Source: Pseudomonas vlassakiae (lineage in GTDB: Bacteria; Pseudomonadota; Gammaproteobacteria; Pseudomonadales; Pseudomonadaceae). Taken from it: a stretch of 64,000 bases of DNA. Under the pieces are notes generated by a model. It worked only from the letters and a program-made list of their open reading frames with translations. It did not search any database and was not told the origin of the DNA. The stretch covers positions 1 to 64,000 of the forward strand of contig NZ_JABWRP020000017.1 of the NCBI RefSeq assembly GCF_014269035.2, read 5' to 3'. The position numbers and the translations under genes were made by a program. Positions 18,651-26,935 of the stretch are shown piece after piece (position 1 is the first letter of the stretch; each line of letters begins with the position of its first letter).

Positions 18651-18831
18651 TTGTGCCTCACCCTAAAACTCAAGGCAGTCTCCCGCGCTGACGTCAATTT
18701 TTTGTTTTGCCGCTTTTGCCGCCCGGCAATTGCCGCTTTCGCTTCGCCAGGCGGAAGCACTTTGCCGCTTTTCTGGCATCACGCCATCAGCTAGCAGCGT
18801 CGTAGCCCAGCATTTCCGGGCTTTCGGAATT

Positions 18832-18848
18832 CTGGCACAGCCCTTGCT
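18832..18848 (+). promoter_or_regulatory. Sigma-54 promoter of the flgBCDE operon
   Basis: CTGGCACAGCCCTTGCT is a near-perfect -24/-12 box 48 bases before the flgB ATG. Confidence 0.9.
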
Positions 18849-18895
18849 ATACCTTGCTCAACGAAATTCCGGCCAACCTTCGAAGGTTCCCCGAC

Positions 18896-19303
18896 ATGAG
18901 CATCAGTTTCGACAAGGCGCTTGGCATTCACGAAAAGGCACTGGGCTTCCGCGCCCAGCGTGCCGAAGTGCTGGCCAACAACATCGCCAACGCCGACACG
19001 CCCAACTACAAGGCGCGTGACATGGACTTCTCGTCGGTGCTCGCCGCCGAGAGCCAGAAGCAGCAAAGCGGCCGCTTCGCCATGGACCGCACCAACAGCC
19101 GCCACATCGAGGCCGAAGGCCTGGCAATGGCCGACGACACCTTGCAATACCGCGTGCCGACCCAGCCATCGATCGACCAGAACACCGTGGACGCCCAGAT
19201 CGAGCAATCGAACTACACGGAGAACGCCATCGGTTTCCAGGCCAGCTTCACCTTGCTCAACAGTAAATTCAAAGGGCTGGTTTCGGCCCTGCGCGGAGAG
19301 TAA
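18896..19303 (+). CDS. flgB: Flagellar proximal rod protein FlgB
   Basis: This 135-residue protein is a rod component exported by the flagellar type III system. It carries the rod/hook N-terminal motif LANNIANADTPNYKARDMDF. The ATG at 18896 (MSISFDKALG) is preceded by CGAAGG. It opens the flgBCDE unit and is three bases upstream of flgC. Confidence 0.96.
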   Translation: MSISFDKALGIHEKALGFRAQRAEVLANNIANADTPNYKARDMDFSSVLAAESQKQQSGRFAMDRTNSRHIEAEGLAMADDTLQYRVPTQPSIDQNTVDAQIEQSNYTENAIGFQASFTLLNSKFKGLVSALRGE

Positions 19304-19306
19304 TTC

Positions 19307-19750
19307 ATGTCCCTTTCCAGTGTTTTCAACATTGCCGGCAGTGGCATGAGCGCGCAGAACACCCGCCTCAACACCGTCGCCTCGAACATCGCCAACGCCG
19401 AAACCGTGTCGTCGAGCATCGATCAGACCTACCGTGCGCGCCACCCGGTGTTCGCCACCACCTTCCAGAACGCGCAAAGCGGCGTCAGCCAGTCGCTGTT
19501 CGAGGACCAGGGCGAAGCAGGGCAGGGTGTGCAGGTCAAGGGTATCGTCGAAGACCAGAGCAACCTGGAAGCGCGCTACGAGCCGAATCATCCGGCGGCG
19601 AACAAGGACGGCTACGTCTATTACCCGAACGTCAACGTGGTCGAGGAGATGGCTGACATGATCTCCGCCAGCCGTGCGTTCCAGACCAACGCCGAGCTGA
19701 TGAACACCGCCAAGAACATGATGCAGAAAGTACTGACCCTGGGTCAGTGA
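19307..19750 (+). CDS. flgC: Flagellar proximal rod protein FlgC
   Basis: This 147-residue rod protein begins MSLSSVFNIAGSGMSAQNTR. It has the N-terminal rod motif (VASNIANAETVSSS) and the C-terminal helical motif (NVNVVEEMADMISASRAFQTN) that pack in the rod's coiled-coil core. It is part of flgBCDE. Confidence 0.96.
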   Translation: MSLSSVFNIAGSGMSAQNTRLNTVASNIANAETVSSSIDQTYRARHPVFATTFQNAQSGVSQSLFEDQGEAGQGVQVKGIVEDQSNLEARYEPNHPAANKDGYVYYPNVNVVEEMADMISASRAFQTNAELMNTAKNMMQKVLTLGQ

Positions 19751-19765
19751 TAAGGAATCCAGACC

Positions 19766-20485
19766 ATGGCAGTCGATAGCACCAGCGGTGTGAACCTCAA
19801 CGACGTCATCGCGGCGTCCGGTGTCAGCTCCAGCACCAAGAAAACCACCGCGACCAATTCTGCGACCAGCTCCGCGACCGGTGGGCAGGCCCTCGGCAAG
19901 GATGCGTTCCTGCAGTTGCTGGTCACCCAGATGCAGCACCAGAACCCGCTGGATCCGCAGGACAACAGCGAATTCGTCGCCCAGTTGGCGCAGTTCAGCA
20001 GCCTCGAAGGCATCACCTCGCTGAACCAGTCGGTCAGTGCGATCACCGGCGCCATGGCGTCGTCCCAAGCGCTGCAGGCGTCCTCGCTGGTCGGCCGCTC
20101 GGTGATCGTGCAGAACGACAAGGCGATCGTCGATACCGCCGACAGCTTCAACGCACAGTTCGTGGTGCCGCAGGCCATCAGCGAGGCCAAGATCACCATC
20201 ACCGACAAGGATGGCAACACGGTCAAGACCATCGAACTGGGCGAGCAGAAAGCCGGTTACAGCGACTTCATCTGGGACGGTACCAACAACAAGGGTGAGA
20301 AGGTCGACCCGGGTACCTATACCTTCGCAGCCACCACCACGGTGGACGGCAAGGCGGTGCAGATGAACACCCTGCTGCCGGCCAAGGTCACCAGCGTCAG
20401 CTTCAACACCACCGGCGAGATGGTGCTGAACCTGGCGGGCGTGGGCAAGGTATCCCTGTCCGACGTACAAACCATCGGTATCTAA
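19766..20485 (+). CDS. flgD: Flagellar hook capping protein FlgD
   Basis: This 239-residue protein caps the growing hook and directs FlgE polymerisation. The conserved N-terminal segment (GKDAFLQLLVTQMQHQNPLDP) is followed by the FlgD Tudor-like and FnIII-like domains (about 80-225, with KAGYSDFIWDGTNNKGEKVDPGTY split by strands). It lies between flgC and flgE. Confidence 0.96.
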   Translation: MAVDSTSGVNLNDVIAASGVSSSTKKTTATNSATSSATGGQALGKDAFLQLLVTQMQHQNPLDPQDNSEFVAQLAQFSSLEGITSLNQSVSAITGAMASSQALQASSLVGRSVIVQNDKAIVDTADSFNAQFVVPQAISEAKITITDKDGNTVKTIELGEQKAGYSDFIWDGTNNKGEKVDPGTYTFAATTTVDGKAVQMNTLLPAKVTSVSFNTTGEMVLNLAGVGKVSLSDVQTIGI

Positions 20486-20516
20486 GGCCGACAGAACGGC
20501 AAAAAGGAGCAACAGC

Positions 20517-21869
20517 ATGTCTTTCAATATCGGCCTTAGCGGTCTGTACGCAGCCAACAAGCAGCTGGACGTTACCGGCAACAACATTGCCAACGTCAAC
20601 ACCACCGGCTTCAAATCCTCGCGCGCCGAGTTCGCCGATGTCTACGCCGGCGCCAACCGCCTGGGCGTGGGCAAGAACCAGGTCGGCAACGGTGTGCGCC
20701 TGGCGGCGATTTCCCAGCAGTTCAGCCAGGGTGACGTCAACAACACCGGCAACGTGCTGGACATGGGTATCCAGGGTCAGGGCTTCTTCGTGCTGTCGGA
20801 CAACGGTGCGCGCGTATACACCCGTGCCGGTGCCTTCCAGAACAGCAAGGACAACTACGTGGTAACCTCTGACGGCTTGCGCCTGCAAGGCTATGCCGCT
20901 GACGAGAACGGCAACATCAAGCGCGGCGCGCTGACTGACCTGAAGATCGATACTTCGGCACTCGCGCCCAAGGCCACCACACTCATCGACCAGGGCATCA
21001 ACCTCAACTCCGAGGCGACCATCATCCCGCTGCCGAGTGCCACGCCAGCCGGCCCGACGTTCGACCCTGCGGATGACACCACCTACACCAAGTCCTTCCC
21101 GACCAAGGTGTATGACAGCCAGGGCAACGAGCACACCATGGAGCAGTTCTACCGCAAGACCGGTACGAACCAGTGGACCATGTACACCCTGATCGATGGT
21201 CGCAACCCGATGGATCCGACTTCCACCGCACCGCTGGAAGCGTCCATGACCTTCAACTCCGACGGTAGCGTGGCGTCCATGGCCACCGACCCGGCGAGCA
21301 TCCCGGTGGGTGCCCCGGCGGGTGCGCAGTGGGATGTGACCAACAACACCTTCACCCTCAAGGGCTGGATTCCGGCCGCCAAGGATGCCTCGGGCAACTG
21401 GGCCTCCAATGGCTCGGCGGAAAACACCGCTGGCATGCGCCTGTCGATGAACAGTACGACCTCCTACAACACCGAGACCGCGCGCATGTCGCAGTCCCAG
21501 GATGGTTATGCCACCGGCATCCTGTCGAGCCTGTCGATCGACTCCACCGGGGTGATGTTCGCCAGTTTCAGCAACCAGCAGTCCCGCGCGATCGGTCAGG
21601 TGGCCCTGGCCAGCTTTGCCAACGAGCAAGGGCTGCAGCAGATCGGCGGCACGCGCTGGACCGAGACCTACTCCTCGGGGATTCCGGGTATCGACTCGCC
21701 GAAGACCGGCACCTTGGGCAGCGTCGAGTCCAACTCGCTGGAGGCCTCGAACGTCAACCTGACCCAGGAGCTGGTCGAGCTGATCAAGGCGCAGAGCAAC
21801 TACCAGGCGAACGCCAAGACCATCTCCACCGAAAGCACCATCATGCAGACCATCATCCAGATGACTTGA
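20517..21869 (+). CDS. flgE: Flagellar hook protein FlgE
   Basis: This 450-residue protein builds the hook. The N-terminus (MSFNIGLSGLYAANKQLDVT, then NNIANVNTTGFK) and C-terminus (LVELIKAQSNYQANAKTIST) are the conserved rod/hook coiled-coil ends. The central part (about 80-370) holds the surface FlgE domains. It is the last gene before a strong hairpin, so flgBCDE is likely a unit. Confidence 0.96.
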   Translation: MSFNIGLSGLYAANKQLDVTGNNIANVNTTGFKSSRAEFADVYAGANRLGVGKNQVGNGVRLAAISQQFSQGDVNNTGNVLDMGIQGQGFFVLSDNGARVYTRAGAFQNSKDNYVVTSDGLRLQGYAADENGNIKRGALTDLKIDTSALAPKATTLIDQGINLNSEATIIPLPSATPAGPTFDPADDTTYTKSFPTKVYDSQGNEHTMEQFYRKTGTNQWTMYTLIDGRNPMDPTSTAPLEASMTFNSDGSVASMATDPASIPVGAPAGAQWDVTNNTFTLKGWIPAAKDASGNWASNGSAENTAGMRLSMNSTTSYNTETARMSQSQDGYATGILSSLSIDSTGVMFASFSNQQSRAIGQVALASFANEQGLQQIGGTRWTETYSSGIPGIDSPKTGTLGSVESNSLEASNVNLTQELVELIKAQSNYQANAKTISTESTIMQTIIQMT

Positions 21870-21892
21870 TGGTCGCTGGCTGAGCGTGTGTG

Positions 21893-21923
21893 GACTGACC
21901 CCTTTCCTGGAAAGGGGTCAGTC
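21893..21923 (+). terminator. Hairpin after flgE
   Basis: A 13-bp perfect stem (GACTGACCCCTTT with AAAGGGGTCAGTC) closes a five-base loop. It is followed by GTATTTG, a weak T tract. Confidence 0.6.
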
Positions 21924-21941
21924 GTATTTGCAGGAGGGATG

Positions 21942-22127
21942 ATGAAAAGGCTGGTTGTCACATTGGTCGCCGCTTTCTGTCTGTACCAGGCCCACGCCGG
22001 CACCGCGCCCTGGTGGCGCTGGGAGAGTCAGGCGGATGGCCGGCTGGTGTGCTCGCAATGGTCGCCGGGCGATGGCTGGAAGAAATTCGCCGGCCCATTC
22101 AGCAATGGCGGTTGCCGCGAGCCCTGA
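21942..22127 (+). CDS. Small exported protein of unknown function between flgE and flgF
   Basis: This 61-residue protein has a signal peptide (MKRLVVTLVAAFCLYQAHAG) and a mature part of about 43 residues rich in Trp (WWRWESQADGRLVCSQWSPG) with two Cys that may form a disulfide. AGGAGGG lies just before the start; an ATG one codon earlier (21939) is too close to it. It is flanked by hairpins on both sides. I recognise no family. Its place inside the hook/rod cluster suggests a conserved accessory role, but that is inference. Confidence 0.65.
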   Translation: MKRLVVTLVAAFCLYQAHAGTAPWWRWESQADGRLVCSQWSPGDGWKKFAGPFSNGGCREP

Positions 22128-22189
22128 ATCTTGCCGCCAGCGGCAATCCGGCGCCGGATATCCGGCGTCCACCCTTTGGCAAAACCCCG

Positions 22190-22215
22190 AAAAAGCCCGT
22201 AATCACGGGCTTTTT
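22190..22215 (+). terminator. Rho-independent terminator before flgF
   Basis: AAAAAGCCCGT, loop AATC, ACGGGCTTTTT: an 11-bp perfect stem ending in T5. Confidence 0.9.
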
Positions 22216-22230
22216 CATCAATTCAGAAAG

Positions 22231-22247
22231 TTGGTTCGGAACTTGCT
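22231..22247 (+). promoter_or_regulatory. Sigma-54 promoter of flgFGHIJKL
   Basis: TTGGTTCGGAACTTGCT keeps the -24 GG and -12 GC at the right spacing, directly after the terminator and 59 bases before the flgF start. Confidence 0.75.
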
Positions 22248-22306
22248 TTAGAGCCTGCACAGCAACGGCGAGCGGCAAACGATCGTCAGTGCAGCGGAGG
22301 ATGACT

Positions 22307-23047
22307 GTGGACAAGATGCTTTACGTGGCCATGACCGGCGCCAGCCAGAACGCGCTGGCGCAAAAGGCCCACGCCAACAACCTGGCGAACGTTTCCACCA
22401 ATGGTTTCCAGCGCGACCTGGAGCAGGCGCGCTCGATGCCGGTGTTTGGTGACAGCTTTCCGTCGCGGGCGTTTGCCATGACTGAGCGCCCGGCTACCGA
22501 CTTCAGCGAAGGGCCGATGGTCGAGACCGGGCGTGACCTGGACGTGGCCGTGTCCGGGCAGGGCTTCATTGCCGTACAGGCGCCCGATGGCAGCGAAGCC
22601 TACGTGCGCACCGGCAGCCTGAACATCGACGCCCTCGGCGTGCTGCGTGCCGGCAACGGCATGCCGGTGATCGGCAACGGTGGCCCGATCGCCATTCCGC
22701 CAGAGCAGAAGGTTGAAGTGGGTGCCGACGGCACCATCAGCATCCGCTCGATGGGTGAAGACCCACGGGTGATGGCCGAGGTCGACCGCATCAAGCTGGT
22801 CAACCCGGACATCAAGAGCATGACCAAAGGCCTGGACGGGCTGATCCACACCCAGAACGGCCAACCGGCTGCTGCCGACGTCAATGTGCGGGTGGTGTCG
22901 GGCTTCCTCGAAGGCAGCAACGTCAATGCCGTTGAAGAAATGACCTCGGTGCTGGCGCTGTCCCGCCAGTTCGAGCTGCACGTGAAAATGATGAACGCGG
23001 CCAAGGAAGGCGATGAAGCCATGGCGCGTGTTTTGCAAATCGGTTAA
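22307..23047 (+). CDS. flgF: Flagellar proximal rod protein FlgF
   Basis: This 246-residue rod protein reads (V/M)DKMLYVAMTGASQNALAQ at its start, with HANNLANVSTNGFQRD and the C-terminal VEEMTSVLALSRQFELHVKMM. GTG at 22307 is preferred because GCGGAGG ends six bases before it. An ATG at 22301 abuts that site with no spacer. It is the first gene of the second rod/ring operon. Confidence 0.94.
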   Translation: MDKMLYVAMTGASQNALAQKAHANNLANVSTNGFQRDLEQARSMPVFGDSFPSRAFAMTERPATDFSEGPMVETGRDLDVAVSGQGFIAVQAPDGSEAYVRTGSLNIDALGVLRAGNGMPVIGNGGPIAIPPEQKVEVGADGTISIRSMGEDPRVMAEVDRIKLVNPDIKSMTKGLDGLIHTQNGQPAAADVNVRVVSGFLEGSNVNAVEEMTSVLALSRQFELHVKMMNAAKEGDEAMARVLQIG

Positions 23048-23094
23048 CCAACTATGAACGGGTGCCGTAAAACAGGCGCACGAGGAGAATACTG

Positions 23095-23880
23095 ATGCTT
23101 CCGGCTCTTTGGGTCGCTAAAACCGGCCTGTCCGCCCAGGACACCAACCTGACTGTCATTTCCAACAACCTGGCCAACGTCTCGACCACCGGCTTCAAGC
23201 GTGATCGTGCCGAGTTCGCCGACCTGCTGTACCAGATCAAGCGTCAGCCAGGCGCGCAGTCGACCCAGGACAGCGAGCTGCCGTCGGGCCTGCAGGTCGG
23301 TACCGGTGTGCGCATCGTCGGCACCCAGAAAAACTTCCAGACCGGCAGCCTGCAGACCACCGAGAACCCGCTGGACATGGCGGTCAACGGCCGTGGCTTC
23401 TTCCAGGTGCTGCAGCCGGACGGTACCGTCTCGTACACCCGTGACGGTACCTTCCACCTGAACTCCGATGGCCAGATCGTCACCGCCCAAGGCTTTGCCC
23501 TGGAGCCGGCGATCGTCGTGCCGAACGATGCCCAGACCTTCACCGTCGGCCAGGACGGCACCGTGTCGATCACCACCGCCGGCAACCCGGCTGCACAGGT
23601 GATCGGCAACCTGCAGACCGCCGACTTCATCAACCCGGCGGGCCTGCAGGCGATCGGAGACAACCTGTTCCTGGAAACCGCTGCCAGCGGCGCGCCACAG
23701 GTCGGCACTCCAGGCCTGAACGGCTTCGGCACCACCCTGCAGCAGACCCTGGAAAACTCCAACGTCAGCACCGTGGAAGAGCTGGTGAACATGATTACCA
23801 CCCAGCGTGCCTACGAGATGAACTCCAAGGTCATCTCGACCGCCGACCAGATGCTGTCGTTCGTGACTCAGCAGCTCTAA
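23095..23880 (+). CDS. flgG: Flagellar distal rod protein FlgG
   Basis: This 261-residue distal rod protein begins MLPALWVAKTGLSAQDTNLT and carries ISNNLANVSTTGFKRDRAEF, with the C-terminal VEELVNMITTQRAYEMNSKV. It is the standard length of the family. The GTKNFQTG-like region (TQKNFQTGSLQTT) is the FlgG-specific segment. Confidence 0.97.
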   Translation: MLPALWVAKTGLSAQDTNLTVISNNLANVSTTGFKRDRAEFADLLYQIKRQPGAQSTQDSELPSGLQVGTGVRIVGTQKNFQTGSLQTTENPLDMAVNGRGFFQVLQPDGTVSYTRDGTFHLNSDGQIVTAQGFALEPAIVVPNDAQTFTVGQDGTVSITTAGNPAAQVIGNLQTADFINPAGLQAIGDNLFLETAASGAPQVGTPGLNGFGTTLQQTLENSNVSTVEELVNMITTQRAYEMNSKVISTADQMLSFVTQQL

Positions 23881-23927
23881 AAGCCCAAGTTCAGGTTCTA
23901 CTCCCGTTACACCGTGAGGTAAGTGTC

Positions 23928-24623
23928 ATGAAGCGTCTGTTGTCTGTATTCGCCCTGGGGGGGGCGGTTGTGCTGGCTGGTTGCGTCGCGCCGACGCCCA
24001 AGCCGAACGACCCGTATTACGCGCCGGTTCTGCCGCGTACCCCGCTGCCGGCTGCAGCCAACAACGGTTCGATCTACCAGGCCGGTTTCGAGCAGGGCCT
24101 GTACACCGACCGCAAGGCGTTCCGCGTGGGTGACATCATCACCATCACCCTCAACGAACGCACCTCGGCGAGCAAGAACGCGGGTTCGCAGATCCAGAAG
24201 AACAGCAAGGCCGACATTGGCCTGACCTCGCTGTTCGGCTCCAACCCGAACACCAACAACCCGTTCGGCAGCGGCGATCTGTCGCTGGAAGCCGGCTACA
24301 GCGGTGACCGCACCACCAAGGGCGACAGCAAGGCCACCCAGGGCAACACCCTGACCGGCTCGATCACCGTCACCGTGGCCGAGGTGCTGCCCAACGGCAT
24401 CATTGCCGTGCGCGGTGAAAAGTGGATGACCCTCAACACCGGTGAAGAGCTGGTGCGTATCGCCGGCCTGATCCGTGCCGACGATATCGCCACCGACAAC
24501 ACCGTGCCGTCGACTCGCGTGGCCGATGCGCGCATCACCTATTCGGGCACCGGTTCGTTCGCCGATGCCAGTCAGCCCGGCTGGCTGGACCGCTTCTTCA
24601 TGAGCCCGCTTTGGCCCTTCTGA
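23928..24623 (+). CDS. flgH: Flagellar L-ring lipoprotein FlgH
   Basis: This 231-residue outer-membrane lipoprotein forms the L ring. The lipobox LAGC lies near residue 20 (VVLAGCVAPTPKPNDP). The conserved body includes GDIITITLNERTSASKNA and GEKWMTLNTGEELVRIAGLIR. It precedes flgI by six bases. Confidence 0.97.
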   Translation: MKRLLSVFALGGAVVLAGCVAPTPKPNDPYYAPVLPRTPLPAAANNGSIYQAGFEQGLYTDRKAFRVGDIITITLNERTSASKNAGSQIQKNSKADIGLTSLFGSNPNTNNPFGSGDLSLEAGYSGDRTTKGDSKATQGNTLTGSITVTVAEVLPNGIIAVRGEKWMTLNTGEELVRIAGLIRADDIATDNTVPSTRVADARITYSGTGSFADASQPGWLDRFFMSPLWPF

Positions 24624-24635
24624 GTACGGATGAAC

Positions 24636-25745
24636 ATGTTCAACGTTAGGCAGCTGATAGCCGCGACCCTGCTCTTGTCCTGCGCGTTCGGTGCCCATGC
24701 CGAACGCCTCAAGGACATTGCCAGCATCTCCGGCGTGCGTTCCAACCAGTTGATCGGCTATGGCCTGGTGGTGGGGCTCAACGGCACGGGTGACCAGACC
24801 ACCCAGACCCCGTTCACCCTGCAGACCTTCAACAACATGCTGTCGCAGTTCGGCATCAAGGTGCCGGCCGGCTCCGGCAACGTGCAGTTGAAGAACGTCG
24901 CGGCGGTGTCGGTGCATGCCGACCTGCCGGCGTTCGCCAAGCCGGGCCAGGTGGTGGATATCACCGTTTCGTCGATCGGCAACTCCAAGAGCCTGCGCGG
25001 CGGCAGCCTGCTGATGACCCCGCTCAAGGGGATCGACGGCAACGTCTACGCGATCGCGCAAGGTAACCTGGTGGTCGGCGGCTTCGATGCCGAGGGCCGT
25101 GACGGTTCGAAGATCACCGTCAACGTTCCGTCGGCCGGCCGTATTCCTGGCGGCGCCTCGGTCGAGCGCGCCGTGCCGAGCGGCTTCAACCAGGGCAACA
25201 GCCTGACCCTGAACCTCAACCGCCCGGACTTCACCACGGCCAAGCGCATCGTCGACAAGGTGAACGACCTGCTCGGCCCGGGTGTGGCGCAGGCCGTTGA
25301 TGGCGGCTCGGTGCGGGTCACCGCGCCGATGGACCCGAGCCAGCGGGTCGACTACCTGTCGATCCTCGAGAACCTCGAGATCGACCCGGGCCAGGCGGTG
25401 GCCAAGGTCATCATCAACTCGCGTACCGGTACCATCGTCATCGGCCAGAACGTCAAGGTCTCGCCGGCGGCGGTGACCCACGGCAGCCTGACCGTGACCA
25501 TCACCGAAGACCCGATCGTCAGCCAGCCGGGGCCGTTCTCCAATGGCCAGACCGCAGTGGTTCCGCGTTCGCGGGTCAATGCCGAGCAGGAAGCCAAGCC
25601 GATGTTCAAGTTCGGCCCTGGGACCACGCTGGATGAGATCGTTCGCGCGGTGAACCAGGTCGGCGCGGCACCGGGCGACCTGATGGCCATCCTCGAAGCA
25701 CTGAAACAGGCCGGCGCCCTGCAGGCCGACCTGATCGTGATCTGA
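24636..25745 (+). CDS. flgI: Flagellar P-ring protein FlgI
   Basis: This 369-residue periplasmic protein forms the P ring in the peptidoglycan layer. It has a signal peptide (MFNVRQLIAATLLLSCAFGA) followed by ERLKDIASISGVRSNQLIGYG, the family hallmark, and ends ALKQAGALQADLIVI. ATG at 24636 gives the usual length; an ATG two codons upstream (24630) is equally readable. Its assembly needs FlgA. Confidence 0.95.
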   Translation: MFNVRQLIAATLLLSCAFGAHAERLKDIASISGVRSNQLIGYGLVVGLNGTGDQTTQTPFTLQTFNNMLSQFGIKVPAGSGNVQLKNVAAVSVHADLPAFAKPGQVVDITVSSIGNSKSLRGGSLLMTPLKGIDGNVYAIAQGNLVVGGFDAEGRDGSKITVNVPSAGRIPGGASVERAVPSGFNQGNSLTLNLNRPDFTTAKRIVDKVNDLLGPGVAQAVDGGSVRVTAPMDPSQRVDYLSILENLEIDPGQAVAKVIINSRTGTIVIGQNVKVSPAAVTHGSLTVTITEDPIVSQPGPFSNGQTAVVPRSRVNAEQEAKPMFKFGPGTTLDEIVRAVNQVGAAPGDLMAILEALKQAGALQADLIVI

Positions 25746-25756
25746 GGACGCCACGG

Positions 25757-26923
25757 ATGAATTCGAAAAGCCTGGTCTCCAGCCACGCCGACAGTGGTGC
25801 CTACACCGACCTCAATCGCCTGAGTTCGCTCAAGCACGGTGACCGCGACAGCGACGCCAACGTGCGCAAGGTGGCCCAGGAGTTCGAGTCGCTGTTCATC
25901 AGCGAGATGCTCAAGGCCTCTCGCAAGGCCAGTGACGTGCTGGCCGACGACAACCCGATGAACAGCGAGACGGTCAAGCAGTACCGCGACATGTATGACC
26001 AGCAGCTGGCCGTGAGCATGTCCCGCGAGGGCGGCGGTATCGGCCTGCAGGATGTGCTGGTGCGCCAGCTGTCGAAGCACAAGAGCACCCCGGTCAACAC
26101 CAGCCCGTTCCCGCGTATCGAAGGCAGCGCGCCGACGCTGTGGGGCAACAAGGTGGCCGACCCGGTGCAGGCTACCCAAACCACGGCCACGCGCAACGAC
26201 GTCGCCGCGCTCAACTCGCGGCGCCTGGCGTTGCCGGGCAAGCTCACCGACCGCCTGCTGGCCGGTATCGTGCCCTCGGCCACCAGCCCCGCTGCGACCA
26301 CCAATAGCGCCGCCGTGCCGGCCCGTGACGGGCAGCAGGTGGCCAAGGCCATCGCCATTCCGGACAACGGCCTGCGCATCACCGGCCGTGCCGTGGCACA
26401 GCCGCCGCTGGCGCCGAAGAAGGCCTTTGCCGACAGCGACGAATTCGTCGCCACCATGTTGCCCATGGCCGAGCAGGCCGCCAAGCGCATTGGTGTCGAC
26501 CCACGTTACCTGGTGGCCCAGGCCGCCCTGGAAACCGGTTGGGGCAAATCGGTCATGCGCAACAGCGATGGCAGCAGCAGCCACAACCTGTTCGGCATCA
26601 AGGCCAGCAGTAACTGGCAAGGTGATTCGGCGCGGGCGATCACCAGCGAATTCCGCGACGGCCAGTTCGTCAAGGAGACGGCGGCGTTTCGTTCCTATGA
26701 CTCGTACCAGGACAGTTTCCACGACCTGGTGAGCCTGTTGCAGAGCAATTCGCGCTATCAAGATGCGGTGAAGTCGGCCGATAACCCAGAACAATTCGTG
26801 CGAGAGCTGCAAAAGGCCGGTTACGCCACCGACCCGAACTACGCCAGCAAGATCTCGCAGATCGCAAGACAGATGAAGTCGTACGAGAGCTACGCAATGC
26901 TCGGTACCACAACGAAACTTTAA
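25757..26923 (+). CDS. flgJ: Rod-capping protein / peptidoglycan hydrolase FlgJ
   Basis: This 388-residue bifunctional protein has an N-terminal rod-binding domain (about 30-115, with EFESLFISEMLKASRKA) and a C-terminal glucosaminidase domain (about 225-380). The catalytic Glu is in AQAALETGWGKS. It caps the rod and opens the cell wall for it. The linker (about 120-220) is Ala/Thr/Pro-rich. Confidence 0.96.
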   Translation: MNSKSLVSSHADSGAYTDLNRLSSLKHGDRDSDANVRKVAQEFESLFISEMLKASRKASDVLADDNPMNSETVKQYRDMYDQQLAVSMSREGGGIGLQDVLVRQLSKHKSTPVNTSPFPRIEGSAPTLWGNKVADPVQATQTTATRNDVAALNSRRLALPGKLTDRLLAGIVPSATSPAATTNSAAVPARDGQQVAKAIAIPDNGLRITGRAVAQPPLAPKKAFADSDEFVATMLPMAEQAAKRIGVDPRYLVAQAALETGWGKSVMRNSDGSSSHNLFGIKASSNWQGDSARAITSEFRDGQFVKETAAFRSYDSYQDSFHDLVSLLQSNSRYQDAVKSADNPEQFVRELQKAGYATDPNYASKISQIARQMKSYESYAMLGTTTKL

Positions 26924-26935
26924 GGGTATGGAACC

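Noticed and set aside
18791..20614. A 607-codon minus-strand frame across flgB, flgC and flgD
   Set aside because: Antisense shadow; the plus-strand genes carry unmistakable rod and cap motifs.
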